DNA of 64,000 nt from Pullichristensenella sp002068815 (lineage in GTDB: Bacteria > Bacillota > Clostridia > Christensenellales > Aristaeellaceae). The DNA lies in the NCBI GenBank assembly GCA_040772885.1, contig JAXGXF010000011.1, forward strand, positions 16,738-80,737, read 5' to 3'. Below, piece after piece: positions 23,930-32,341 of this stretch; the first letter of the stretch is position 1, and every line of letters starts with the position of its first letter. A model generated the notes under the pieces. That model was not told where the DNA came from and did no database searches. It saw only the letters and a program-made list of their open reading frames with translations. Both the position numbers and the translations under genes were made by a program.

Positions 23930-24675
23930 TGCGCGTCCGGCTGACGCTGGAGTACGACGGCACGCGCTACGCGGGCTGGCAGCGGCAGGAGAACGCGCTC
24001 GCGGTGCAGCAGGTCGTCGAGGAGGCGCTTTCAAAGCTGACCGGGGAGAGCATCTCTGTCACCGGCGCGAGCCGCACCGACGCCGGCGTGCACGCGCTCG
24101 GACAGGTCGCGCACTTCGACACGTCGAGCCGCATCCCGCCGGACAAGTACGCGTACGCGCTGAACACTCTGCTGCCGCCGGACATACGCGTGCGATCGAG
24201 CGCGCGCGCCGCGGACGACTTCCACGCCAGGTTCTCGGCGGTCGGCAAGCGGTACCGGTACCTGATCCATGCTTCTGCGCACGCGGGCGCGCTGAACCGC
24301 TTGACGCACGCGCACGTGATCTACCCGCTCGACCTCGCGGCAATGCGCGCCGAGCTTCCGGACCTCGTCGGCACGCGCGATTTCAAGGCGTTCGCCGCGA
24401 GCGGGAGCTGCGTGAAGGACACCGTGCGCACGGTCCGGAGCGCGGAGATATTTCAAGAAGGCGGGGAGTTCGCGCTGTTTGTCGAGGGGAACGGATTTTT
24501 GTACAACATGGTGCGCATCATCGCCGGCACGCTGATCTCGGTCGGCGCCGGCAGGCTCGCCCCCGGCGCGTTTCGGCGCGCGATGGAGACAAAGGACAGG
24601 CTCGACCTCGGCGTGACCGCGCCGGCGCACGGGCTTACATTGATGCAGGTGTTTTATGAAGGCGATCGTCTTTGA
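23929..24675 (+). CDS. truA: tRNA pseudouridine(38-40) synthase
   Basis: A 248-residue enzyme that makes pseudouridine in the anticodon stem-loop of many tRNAs. The catalytic Asp lies in GASRTDAGVHALGQVAHF; the N-terminal LEYDGTRYAGWQRQ and the C-terminal FLYNMVRIIAGTLISVG are standard. The start overlaps the ecfT stop (TGATG). In many Bacillota truA is followed by rplM-rpsI; here it is followed by a HAD gene that overlaps it by 20 nt. Confidence 0.95.
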   Translation: MRVRLTLEYDGTRYAGWQRQENALAVQQVVEEALSKLTGESISVTGASRTDAGVHALGQVAHFDTSSRIPPDKYAYALNTLLPPDIRVRSSARAADDFHARFSAVGKRYRYLIHASAHAGALNRLTHAHVIYPLDLAAMRAELPDLVGTRDFKAFAASGSCVKDTVRTVRSAEIFQEGGEFALFVEGNGFLYNMVRIIAGTLISVGAGRLAPGAFRRAMETKDRLDLGVTAPAHGLTLMQVFYEGDRL

Positions 24676-25324
24676 TTTCAACGGAACGATGTTTCTCGAC
24701 GGGGAAAAGCACCGCCGCGCGTGGGGCGAATTTCTCGAACGGCGCCTCGGGCGGGCGATCGGCGAACAGGAGTTTCTGAAATACGCCTGGGGCCCGACGA
24801 ACGACAGGGTGCTGCGCCACTTCTTCGGCGAACAGCTCACGGCGGACGAGATCGACGCGCTCGGCGAGGAAAAGGAGGCGATCTACCGCCGAATCTGCCT
24901 CGAGGAGCCGGAGACCCTCAAACTGACCGCCGGGCTCCCGGAGTTCCTCGACAAATTGCGGGAAGGCGGCGTGCCGATGGCGATCGCGACCGGCGCGGGC
25001 ATCGCGAATCTTCGATTCTACTTCGAGACGTTCGGCTTGTCGAGGTGGTTTCCGCCGGATCGCGTGATCTACGACGACGGCCGGCTCCCCGGCAAGCCCG
25101 ACCCCGCGATCTACATAGCGGCCTGCGCCCTGCTCTGTGTCGAGCCGAAGGACTGCACGGTGTTCGAGGACTCGCTCGCGGGCATAGAATCGGCGCGCGC
25201 CGCGGGCATCGGCGAGATCGTCGCGCTTGCGACGTCGATGCCGGCGGAGGCGCTAAAGAAGATGCCGGGCGTCGCGCGCGCGATCCGGGACTTCCGGGAA
25301 TTTTCGATCCAATCCTCCATGTAA
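24656..25324 (+). CDS. HAD-superfamily phosphatase/phosphoglucomutase-like protein
   Basis: A 222-residue haloacid-dehalogenase fold protein with an alpha-helical cap (roughly residues 16-85). Motif I is FDFNGTMF, with Asn in place of the second Asp of DXDGT, motif II AIATGAG, motif III lysine in GKPDPAIY, and motif IV VFEDSLAGIESA. The subfamily with DFNGT is common among beta-phosphoglucomutase-like proteins, but the second Asp normally acts as general acid/base, so catalysis may be slower or different. It overlaps the 3' end of truA and ends the operon. Confidence 0.8.
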   Translation: MKAIVFDFNGTMFLDGEKHRRAWGEFLERRLGRAIGEQEFLKYAWGPTNDRVLRHFFGEQLTADEIDALGEEKEAIYRRICLEEPETLKLTAGLPEFLDKLREGGVPMAIATGAGIANLRFYFETFGLSRWFPPDRVIYDDGRLPGKPDPAIYIAACALLCVEPKDCTVFEDSLAGIESARAAGIGEIVALATSMPAEALKKMPGVARAIRDFREFSIQSSM

Positions 25325-25359
25325 AAAATCCGTCGCATTTCCCACAAGCGCCGGATTTT
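25325..25359 (+). terminator. Terminator-like hairpin after the HAD gene
   Basis: AAAATCCG pairs with CGGATTTT across a loop containing a further CGC/GCG pair; the right arm ends in TTTT. It immediately precedes the -10 box of the next operon. Confidence 0.45.
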
Positions 25360-25360
25360 G

Positions 25361-25369
25361 TGCTATAAT
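25361..25369 (+). promoter_or_regulatory. Extended -10 promoter of the NifU-like/GGGtGRT operon
   Basis: TGCTATAAT, an extended -10 (TGN plus consensus hexamer), 67 bases before the start codon. No clear -35, as is usual for extended -10 promoters. Confidence 0.5.
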
Positions 25370-25435
25370 CGCTATCGTGTACAATAACCCCAATCTGCGC
25401 CGCGGTACCCGCGCGGCATGTTAGGAGGACGGACA

Positions 25436-26137
25436 ATGCAGTATACGCATGAGGTAGAGCAGATGGTCTGCGTGGCCAAGGGCCCGAACCACGGCCCGGC
25501 GCCGATTCCCGAGGAGGGCAAGTGGGTCAAGGCGAAGGAGATCAGGGACATCTCCGGCTTTACGCACGGCATCGGCTGGTGCGCGCCGCAGCAGGGCGCG
25601 TGCAAGCTGTCGCTGAACATCAAGGGCGGCGTGGTTGAGGAGGCGCTGGTCGAGACGATCGGCTGCTCCGGCATGACGCACTCCGCGGCGATGGCCGCGG
25701 AAATCCTGCCCGGAAAGACGATACTCGAGGCCTTGAACACCGACCTCGTCTGCGACGCGATCAACACCGCGATGCGCGAGCTGTTTTTGCAGATCGTGTA
25801 CGGCCGCAGCCAGTCCGCGTTCTCCGACGACGGTCTGCAGATCGGCGCGGGGCTCGAGGACCTCGGCAAGGGGCTGCGCTCGCAGGTCGGCACGATGTAC
25901 GGCACGCTTTCGAAGGGCGCCCGCTACCTCGAGATGGCCGAGGGCTACGTGACGAAGCTCGCGCTCGACAAGGACGATCAGATTTGCGGCTACCAGTTCC
26001 TCTCGCTTGGCAAGATGATGGACGCCATCAAGAAGGGCGTGACGCCCAACGACGCCTACGAGAAGAACATCGGCACCTACGGCCGCTTCAAGGCCGAGGA
26101 CGGCGCGGTCAAGTGGATTGACCCGCGCAAGCAGTAA
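25436..26137 (+). CDS. NifU/IscU-like iron-sulfur scaffold-type protein of the GGGtGRT pair
   Basis: A 233-residue protein with an IscU/NifU-like N-terminal core: conserved cysteines in GWCAPQQGACKL and TIGCSGMTHSAAMAAE, the latter close to the cluster-assembly motif. The C-terminal 80 residues (MAEGYVTKLALDKDDQ onward) are outside the usual scaffold fold. This gene is regularly found immediately before the GGGtGRT gene in anaerobic Bacillota. It probably binds iron or an iron-sulfur cluster, but its client is unknown. ATG at 25436 follows TTAGGAGGAC; the next gene starts 15 bp after the stop. Confidence 0.8.
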   Translation: MQYTHEVEQMVCVAKGPNHGPAPIPEEGKWVKAKEIRDISGFTHGIGWCAPQQGACKLSLNIKGGVVEEALVETIGCSGMTHSAAMAAEILPGKTILEALNTDLVCDAINTAMRELFLQIVYGRSQSAFSDDGLQIGAGLEDLGKGLRSQVGTMYGTLSKGARYLEMAEGYVTKLALDKDDQICGYQFLSLGKMMDAIKKGVTPNDAYEKNIGTYGRFKAEDGAVKWIDPRKQ

Positions 26138-26152
26138 GAGGAGGTGCGGCAA

Positions 26153-27154
26153 ATGTCTTTGTTTGAGAGCTACGAGCGTCGAATCCCCCAGATTCAGCCG
26201 ATTTTGGACAAATACGGCTTCAAGGACTTCGAAGATGTCAAGAATTTCAACCTCGGGAAGGGCGTGGACGCCTACGCGATTACCGAGGGGATACAGCCCA
26301 TCGCGTTTGAGAACGCGAAGTGGGCGTACGCGCTGGGCGCGGCGATCGCGCTCAAGAAGGGCGTCAAGACCGCCGCCGAGGCCGCGGAGTGCATCGGCGA
26401 GGGGCTTCAGGCGTTCTGCATCCCCGGCTCCGTCGCCGACCAGCGCAAGGTGGGCCTCGGCCACGGAAACCTCGGCGCGATGCTCCTGCGCGAGGACACC
26501 GAGTGCTTCTGCTTCCTGGCCGGCCACGAGTCCTTCGCCGCCGCCGAGGGCGCGATCGGCATCGCCCGAAACGCGAACAAGGTGCGCAAGGTCCCGCTGC
26601 GCGTGATCCTGAACGGCCTGGGCAAGGACGCCGCGATGATCATCAGCCGCATCAACGGCTTCACCTACGTGCAGACCGAGTTCGACCAGGCGACCGCCGA
26701 GCTCAAGGTCGTCAACGAGACCGCCTATTCCGCGGGCGAGCGCGCGAAGGTGCGCTGCTACGGCGCGGACGACGTCTGCGAGGGCGTCGCGATCATGCAC
26801 TTCGAGCACGTCGGCGTGTCGATCACCGGAAACTCGACGAACCCGACGCGCTTCCAGCACCCGGTCGCCGGCACCTACAAGAAGGAGTGCTGGGAACAGG
26901 GCAAGAAGTACTTCTCCGTCGCCTCCGGCGGCGGCACCGGCCGCACGCTGCACCCGGACAACATGGCCGCCGGCCCCGCCAGCTACGGCATGACCGACAC
27001 GATGGGCCGCATGCACTCCGACGCGCAGTTCGCGGGCTCTTCGTCCGTCCCGGCGCACGTCGAGATGATGGGGTTGATCGGCATGGGCAACAACCCGATG
27101 GTCGGCGCGACGGTCGCGGTCGCGGTGGCCGTGGAGCAGGCGCAAAAGGGCTGA
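26153..27154 (+). CDS. GGGtGRT family protein
   Basis: A 333-residue cytoplasmic protein named for the motif SGGGTGRTLHPDN, clearly visible here near residue 265. Other strongly conserved stretches are VEGIQPI-like TEGIQPIAFENAKWAYALG, GSVADQRKVGLGHGNLG, STNPTRFQHPVAGTYKKEC and AAGPASYGMTDTMGRMHSDAQF. The high conservation suggests an enzyme, with a Gly-rich nucleotide- or phosphate-binding loop, but no reaction is established. It is paired with the NifU-like protein at 25436. ATG at 26153 has GAGGAGG nine bases before it. Confidence 0.9.
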   Translation: MSLFESYERRIPQIQPILDKYGFKDFEDVKNFNLGKGVDAYAITEGIQPIAFENAKWAYALGAAIALKKGVKTAAEAAECIGEGLQAFCIPGSVADQRKVGLGHGNLGAMLLREDTECFCFLAGHESFAAAEGAIGIARNANKVRKVPLRVILNGLGKDAAMIISRINGFTYVQTEFDQATAELKVVNETAYSAGERAKVRCYGADDVCEGVAIMHFEHVGVSITGNSTNPTRFQHPVAGTYKKECWEQGKKYFSVASGGGTGRTLHPDNMAAGPASYGMTDTMGRMHSDAQFAGSSSVPAHVEMMGLIGMGNNPMVGATVAVAVAVEQAQKG

Positions 27155-27177
27155 AAATAAGCGCATAACAAGGTTCA

Positions 27178-27207
27178 GCGGAGGTTCGGGGATTTCCCGG
27201 CCTCCGC
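27178..27207 (+). terminator. Terminator of the GGGtGRT operon
   Basis: GCGGAGG pairs with CCTCCGC, enclosing an inner CGGG/CCCG stem, followed by CTGTTTCG. Confidence 0.6.
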
Positions 27208-27286
27208 CTGTTTCGCAACCGCGGTCAAGAAACCGTTCGGAACTTCTGCTACAATCCTTGCAGAGGCAGGAAAGCGGGGCGGGAAC

Positions 27287-28186
27287 ATGGACGATCGGGA
27301 GCATCTCGAGGCGGTCGCGCGGATGCAGGCGCACATCGAGGCGAACCTGCTCGAGCCGATCACGCTGAAGGCGCTGTCGCGCGCGGCGGGATACTCCCCG
27401 TACCACAGCGCGCGGCTGTTCCGGGCGCTGACCGGGCGCACGCCGTTCGAGTACATCCGCGCGGCGAGGCTGAGCAAGGCGGCGCTCAGGCTGCGCGACG
27501 GGGGCGAGGCGGTTTTGACGGTGGCGCTCGACTTCGTGTTCGACTCGCACGAGGGGTTCACGCGCGCGTTCTCGCGGCAGTTCGGCATCACGCCCAAGCG
27601 GTACGCGAAATCGCCGCCGCCGATCCCGCTGTTTCTGCCCTCGCCCGTCACCGGGCGAAGCGCGATCGAGCGAAGGAGGAGCGAACCCATGGAAGTCGAC
27701 GAACAGTTTATCTTTACCCAGGTCATCGAGCGGCCTCAGCGCAAGCTGCTTATCAAGAGGGGCAGGGCCGCGGCAGACTACTTCGAGTACTGCGAGGAGG
27801 TCGGCTGCGACGTGTGGGGCGTGCTGTTGAGCGTCAGGGAGGCGCTCTACGAGCCGATCGGCATGTGGCTGCCCGACCGGTTCCGCCCGGAGGGGACGTC
27901 GAAATACGCGCAGGGCGTCGAGCTGCCCGCCGATTACGGCGGAGCGGTGCCGGAGGGGTACGAGCTCATCGACCTCCCGCCCTGCAAGCTGATGGTGTTC
28001 CAGGGCCCGCCGTTTGACGACGACAAGTTCTGCGAGGCGATCGACGCGCTCGAGGCCGCCGTCGACCGGTTCGACCCGTCGCTGTACGGCTACCGCTGGG
28101 CGGACGAGGACGCGCCCCGGTTCCAGCTAGAGCCGCAGGGGTACCGCGGCTACATCGCCGCCCGCCCGGTCAAGCAGGCAACATAG
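27287..28186 (+). CDS. AraC-family regulator with GyrI-like effector domain
   Basis: A 299-residue regulator. Residues 10-110 hold two AraC helix-turn-helix motifs (LKALSRAAGYSPYHSARLFRA and VALDFVFDSHEGFTRAFSRQF followed by GITPKRY). After a Pro-rich linker, residues 135-295 resemble the GyrI/SOUL-type small-molecule binding domain used by SoxS/Rob-like multidrug sensors. The combination suggests response to a hydrophobic drug or metabolite. ATG at 27287 follows GCGGGGCGGG. It is a single-gene unit between two terminators. No adjacent efflux gene identifies the target. Confidence 0.87.
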   Translation: MDDREHLEAVARMQAHIEANLLEPITLKALSRAAGYSPYHSARLFRALTGRTPFEYIRAARLSKAALRLRDGGEAVLTVALDFVFDSHEGFTRAFSRQFGITPKRYAKSPPPIPLFLPSPVTGRSAIERRRSEPMEVDEQFIFTQVIERPQRKLLIKRGRAAADYFEYCEEVGCDVWGVLLSVREALYEPIGMWLPDRFRPEGTSKYAQGVELPADYGGAVPEGYELIDLPPCKLMVFQGPPFDDDKFCEAIDALEAAVDRFDPSLYGYRWADEDAPRFQLEPQGYRGYIAARPVKQAT

Positions 28187-28195
28187 ACGACGAGA

Positions 28196-28217
28196 GGGGC
28201 CGCCGCGGCCCCTTTTT
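28196..28217 (+). terminator. Terminator of the AraC/GyrI gene
   Basis: GGGGCC/GGCCCC stem with a five-base loop followed by TTTTT, nine bases after the stop codon. Confidence 0.85.
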
Positions 28218-28223
28218 CGCATT

Positions 28224-28454
28224 CTATTTCTTCTTTTTCAACGGGTTCATGCATCCCTCGATGAACTCCGCGGAGCAGATGTCCTCCGTGAAGCACAGGT
28301 TGAGCGCGTCGTCGGCGCTGTTCGGGAACGCCGGTTCCGGTTCCGCGGGCTTTGCCTGATCCGCGGGTTCTATGCAGCCCTCCGGAAACTCGGGCGAGCA
28401 CACGGTCTCGGCGAAGTCATGCTCGGGTGCCTGGTGGTCGTTCGGGTTGTTCAT
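28224..28454 (-). CDS. Tiny acidic protein with duplicated Cys motif
   Basis: A 76-residue protein of unknown function. Two copies of a 15-residue motif are visible: ETVCSPEFPEGCIEP (16-30) and EDICSAEFIEGCMNP (57-71), with cysteines spaced CX7C in both. Between them is a Pro/Glu-rich acidic linker, and the C-terminus ends KKKK. There is no signal peptide or hydrophobic segment. GAGGGGGC lies about ten bases before the ATG at 28454. The paired cysteines could bind metal or form disulfides, or the protein could be a modified-peptide precursor; no maturation enzyme is adjacent. TATACT near 28489-28494 on the minus strand is a candidate -10. Confidence 0.6.
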   Translation of the reverse strand: MNNPNDHQAPEHDFAETVCSPEFPEGCIEPADQAKPAEPEPAFPNSADDALNLCFTEDICSAEFIEGCMNPLKKKK

Positions 28455-28540
28455 GGAAATGCCCCCTCTCTCGTTTCTAATACCCAGTATAGCATATTTT
28501 GAACGGCGATGCCAGAAATTTCCGACAAACCCGACCCCCC

Positions 28541-28562
28541 TGTCAAGAATTTTTACTTGACA
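28541..28562. promoter_or_regulatory. Palindromic operator candidate 1 (TGTCAAG-N8-CTTGACA)
   Basis: A perfect 7-bp inverted repeat with an 8-bp A/T-only spacer. Its right half is the -35 box of the ylxM-ffh promoter, so a bound protein would block RNA polymerase. Centre at 28551.5. Confidence 0.55.
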
Positions 28563-28585
28563 GCCTCGCCTCCCTGCTGTACAAT
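28557..28585 (+). promoter_or_regulatory. Promoter of ylxM-ffh (TTGACA-17-TACAAT)
   Basis: A consensus -35 TTGACA (28557-28562) and TACAAT (28580-28585) separated by 17 bp, 42 bases before the ylxM start. Confidence 0.8.
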
Positions 28586-28593
28586 GGACGGGC

Positions 28594-28613
28594 GTCAAGC
28601 GAATTCTCTTGAC
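28594..28613. promoter_or_regulatory. Palindromic operator candidate 2 (GTCAAG-N8-CTTGAC)
   Basis: A second inverted repeat with the same half-sites and the same 8-bp spacer, starting just after the predicted transcription start. Its centre is 52 bp from that of the first palindrome, close to five helical turns, so both would lie on the same face of the DNA. Confidence 0.55.
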
Positions 28614-28626
28614 AGGGGGGCGCACG

Positions 28627-28952
28627 ATGGAGCCGCGCGTGGAGCTCACGTATTTGCTGGACTTTTACGGCGCGCTTCTGACCGAGGGCCGGCGCGAGGC
28701 GCTGCGGCTCTACTGCGAGGAGGACCTGTCGCTGGCGGAGATCGCCGAACAGGCGGGCGTCTCCCGGCAGGCGGTGCTCGACAGCGTGAAGCGTTCGCGC
28801 GAAAAGCTCGAGGAATACGAGGAAAAGCTGGGCGCCGTGAAGCGCCACCGGGCGATCACGTCGGAGGCGGAGCGGTGCCTCGAGGCGCTCGACCGGGGCG
28901 ACGCGATCGCGGCCCGGCGCTCTTTGGAAAACATATTGCGGATTGAGAGGTA

Positions 28953-28953
<1 letters not shown>
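28627..28953 (+). CDS. ylxM: YlxM-family helix-turn-helix protein (UPF0122)
   Basis: A 108-residue protein with a sigma-factor-like helix-turn-helix (LSLAEIAEQAGVSRQAVLDSVKR) and a charged C-terminal helix. YlxM is found next to ffh across Bacillota and is thought to modulate the signal recognition particle, probably by binding its RNA or GTPases. ATG at 28627 has GGGGGG a few bases upstream, and the stop overlaps the ffh ATG by one base. Confidence 0.9.
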
Positions 28954-30302
<1,349 letters not shown>

Positions 30303-30355
30303 TCGCGGTCAATCCGTTGGATTATACACACAGCGTTTTTAAGGAGGAGTTTCCC

Positions 30356-30595
30356 ATGGTCAAGATTCGTCTCAAGAGGATGGGCATGAAGAAGGTGCCT
30401 TTCTACCGCCTCGTCGTCACCGACAGCCGCAACGCCCGCGACGGCCGCTTCATCGAGGAGATCGGCTACTACAACCCCCTGACCGAACCGGTCGACCTCA
30501 AGATCGAGGAAGAGCGCGCAAAGTACTGGCTGGGCGTCGGCGCGCAGCCGACGGACACCGTGCGCGGCCTTCTCAAGAAAGGCGGAGTGCTGTAA
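30356..30595 (+). CDS. rpsP: Ribosomal protein bS16
   Basis: A 79-residue small-subunit protein needed for 30S assembly. The N-terminal VKIRLKRMGMKKVPFYRLVVTDSR and IGYYNPLTEPVDLKI are diagnostic. ATG at 30356 with AAGGAGG nine bases upstream. Confidence 0.98.
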   Translation: MVKIRLKRMGMKKVPFYRLVVTDSRNARDGRFIEEIGYYNPLTEPVDLKIEEERAKYWLGVGAQPTDTVRGLLKKGGVL

Positions 30596-30598
30596 AAA

Positions 30599-30826
30599 AT
30601 GGTTGAGCTCGTGAAATATATCGCCCGGTCGCTCGTCGAGAAGCCGGATTCGGTGGACGTGCGCGAGGTCGAGACCGCCGACAGCGTCGTCATCGAGCTG
30701 CGCGTCGATCCCGACGACATGGGCAAGGTCATCGGAAAACAGGGGAGAATCGCCAAGGCCATCCGCACCGTCGTCAAGGCGGCGTCGGCGAACAGCCCGA
30801 AGCCGGTGTTTGTGGAGATTATCTGA
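30599..30826 (+). CDS. khpA: KH-domain RNA-binding protein KhpA
   Basis: A 75-residue single-KH-domain protein. The GXXG RNA-binding loop is in VIGKQGRIAKAIRTVV. In Gram-positive bacteria KhpA pairs with KhpB (Jag/EloR) and affects cell elongation and many small RNAs. It begins three bases after the rpsP stop, the common rpsP-khpA-rimM-trmD order. Confidence 0.95.
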   Translation: MVELVKYIARSLVEKPDSVDVREVETADSVVIELRVDPDDMGKVIGKQGRIAKAIRTVVKAASANSPKPVFVEII

Positions 30827-30827
30827 C

Positions 30828-30852
30828 GGAAAGGCGGCTTCGCCGCCTTTCC
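30828..30852 (+). terminator. Perfect hairpin directly after khpA
   Basis: An 11-bp perfect stem (GGAAAGGCGGC/GCCGCCTTTCC) with a TTC loop, two bases after the khpA stop. No T run, so it is more likely a 3' stabiliser or partial terminator. Its three-base TTC loop is the same as in the hairpin at 7370-7388. Confidence 0.5.
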
Positions 30853-30854
30853 TT

Positions 30855-31014
30855 GCGTTGAAAACAGGTTTTCAACGCGCAGGAACGGACCGGCCGCCTA
30901 AAATCCTCGCGGATTTCCGGGCGGCGACCGGAGCGGGAAGGCATTTTTCTCCGCAAGGGCAAGCTCTTGCTCCCGAAAAATGCCGCGAAACCGGCGTACA
31001 TGCCTCCGGTTTCG
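30855..31014 (-). repeat. Four-hairpin dispersed repeat, copy 2
   Basis: Fills most of the 228-bp gap between khpA and rimM, opposite in orientation to the copy at 6486-6634. Read on the minus strand: stem 1 CGAAACCGG/CCGGTTTCG (31014-30986), stem 2 GGCATTTTTC with its complement (30984-30940) and a nested GCAAG/CTTGC hairpin, stem 3 CCGG plus CCGCC arms (30931-30890) with an inner AAATCC/GGATTT stem, and stem 4 GCGTTGAAAA/TTTTCAACGC (30878-30855). Stems 2, 3 and 4 differ from copy 1 in ways that keep pairing. It splits the khpA-rimM pair within an otherwise tight operon. Confidence 0.75.
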
Positions 31015-31054
31015 ATTTTAAGGAGACCAAAGGCCGTCATCTTGGAGGAACATC

Positions 31055-31579
31055 ATGCAGCAATACCTTGTCATCGGCGAGATCACGAAGCCGCAGGGGG
31101 TGCGCGGCGAATTGAAGCTGCGCCCGATCACGTGCGACCCGGAGCGGTTCGAGGGGATGGCGCTCGCGTACCTGAAGCGCGGCGGCCAATACGAGCCGGT
31201 CCGGCTGACGGTCAACCGGCTCGCCCCGGACGCGGTGTTTTTGAACATCGAGGGCGTCACGGACCGCGACGCCGCCGAGAAGCTGCGCGGCGAGCTCTTG
31301 TACATCGACCGCGCGCACGCGGTGGAGCTCGATTCGGACACGAACTTCCTGTGCGACCTGATCGGGCTCGACGGCGTCGACGACGGGGGCCGCGAGCTCG
31401 GCAAGCTCGTGGACGTCCTGCAGCCCGGCGGCAACGACGTGTACGTGTTCCGCGGCGCGCTGGGCGAGGTGCTCGTGCCGGCGCTGAAGTCGGTCGTCAA
31501 GTCGGTCGACCTCGAAAGGGGCGAGATGCTCCTGGACGCGAAGCGGCTAAGCGAAGTGGCGGTGTTCGATGAAGATTAA
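31055..31579 (+). CDS. rimM: 16S rRNA processing protein RimM
   Basis: A 174-residue ribosome assembly factor that binds S19 and helps mature the 30S head. The N-terminal beta-barrel begins LVIGEITKPQGVRGELKLRP; the C-terminal PRC-barrel includes VDVLQPGGNDVYVF and VLVPALKSVVKSVDLERGEM. ATG at 31055 has TTGGAGGAAC upstream, and the gene overlaps trmD by 11 nt. Confidence 0.96.
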   Translation: MQQYLVIGEITKPQGVRGELKLRPITCDPERFEGMALAYLKRGGQYEPVRLTVNRLAPDAVFLNIEGVTDRDAAEKLRGELLYIDRAHAVELDSDTNFLCDLIGLDGVDDGGRELGKLVDVLQPGGNDVYVFRGALGEVLVPALKSVVKSVDLERGEMLLDAKRLSEVAVFDED

Positions 31580-32288
31580 GGTGCTGACGATCTTCCCGGA
31601 GATGCTGAAGGCCGCGCTCTCGGAGAGCATCGTCGGACGCGCGCTCGAGGCCGGGCGCTTCGAGGTCGAGCTGATCGACATACGCGCGTATTCCGAAAAC
31701 AAGCACAAAAACACCGACGACTACCCGTTCGGCGGCGGCGCGGGCATGGTGATGCTGCCGCAGCCGATCGTCGACGCGTGCGAGAAGAACGCGTCCGGCC
31801 GCGAGCGGCGCATCTACCTGTCCCCGCGCGGGCGGACGCTGACGCAGAGGATCGTCGAGGAGCTCGCGCGCGAGGAGGAATTGATGCTGCTCTGCGGCCG
31901 CTACGAGGGCGTCGACGAGCGCGCGCTCGAACTCTGCTTCCCGGAGGAATTGTCGATCGGCGACTACGTGCTGACCGGCGGCGAGCTCGCCGCGCTCGTC
32001 GTGATCGACGCGGTCGCCAGGCTCCTGCCGGGCGTCCTCGGGAGCAACGACAGCGCGGAGGACGAGAGCTTCACGACGGGGCTCCTCGAGTACCCGCAGT
32101 ACACCCGCCCGCGCGAGTTCCGCGGCCGCGAGGTGCCGGAGGTGCTCCTGAACGGCAACCACGCGCTGATCGCCCGCTGGCGGCGCGAGCAGGCGCTTAA
32201 ACTCACGCACAGGAAGCGGCCCGACCTCCTAAAGGGCGCGCCGCTCGACAAGAAGGACCGCGCGTTTCTCGATTCGCTGGAATCCTGA
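31569..32288 (+). CDS. trmD: tRNA (guanine-37-N1)-methyltransferase
   Basis: A 239-residue SPOUT-fold enzyme methylating G37 next to the anticodon to prevent frameshifting. The knot region is seen in YPFGGGAGMVMLPQPI, LLCGRYEGVDERAL and SIGDYVLTGGELAAL; the C-terminal domain has YPQYTRPREFRG. It is the last gene of the operon: a strong terminator follows and rplS, the usual next gene, is absent. Confidence 0.97.
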   Translation: MKIKVLTIFPEMLKAALSESIVGRALEAGRFEVELIDIRAYSENKHKNTDDYPFGGGAGMVMLPQPIVDACEKNASGRERRIYLSPRGRTLTQRIVEELAREEELMLLCGRYEGVDERALELCFPEELSIGDYVLTGGELAALVVIDAVARLLPGVLGSNDSAEDESFTTGLLEYPQYTRPREFRGREVPEVLLNGNHALIARWRREQALKLTHRKRPDLLKGAPLDKKDRAFLDSLES

Positions 32289-32293
32289 CCCGC

Positions 32294-32320
32294 CCCCGAC
32301 CCGCGTCGGGGCTTTTTTTT
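32294..32320 (+). terminator. Terminator after trmD
   Basis: CCCCGAC/GTCGGGG stem with a CCGC loop followed by eight Ts. Confidence 0.92.
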
Positions 32321-32341
32321 GCGCGGTGGTGTAAGGTGTGC

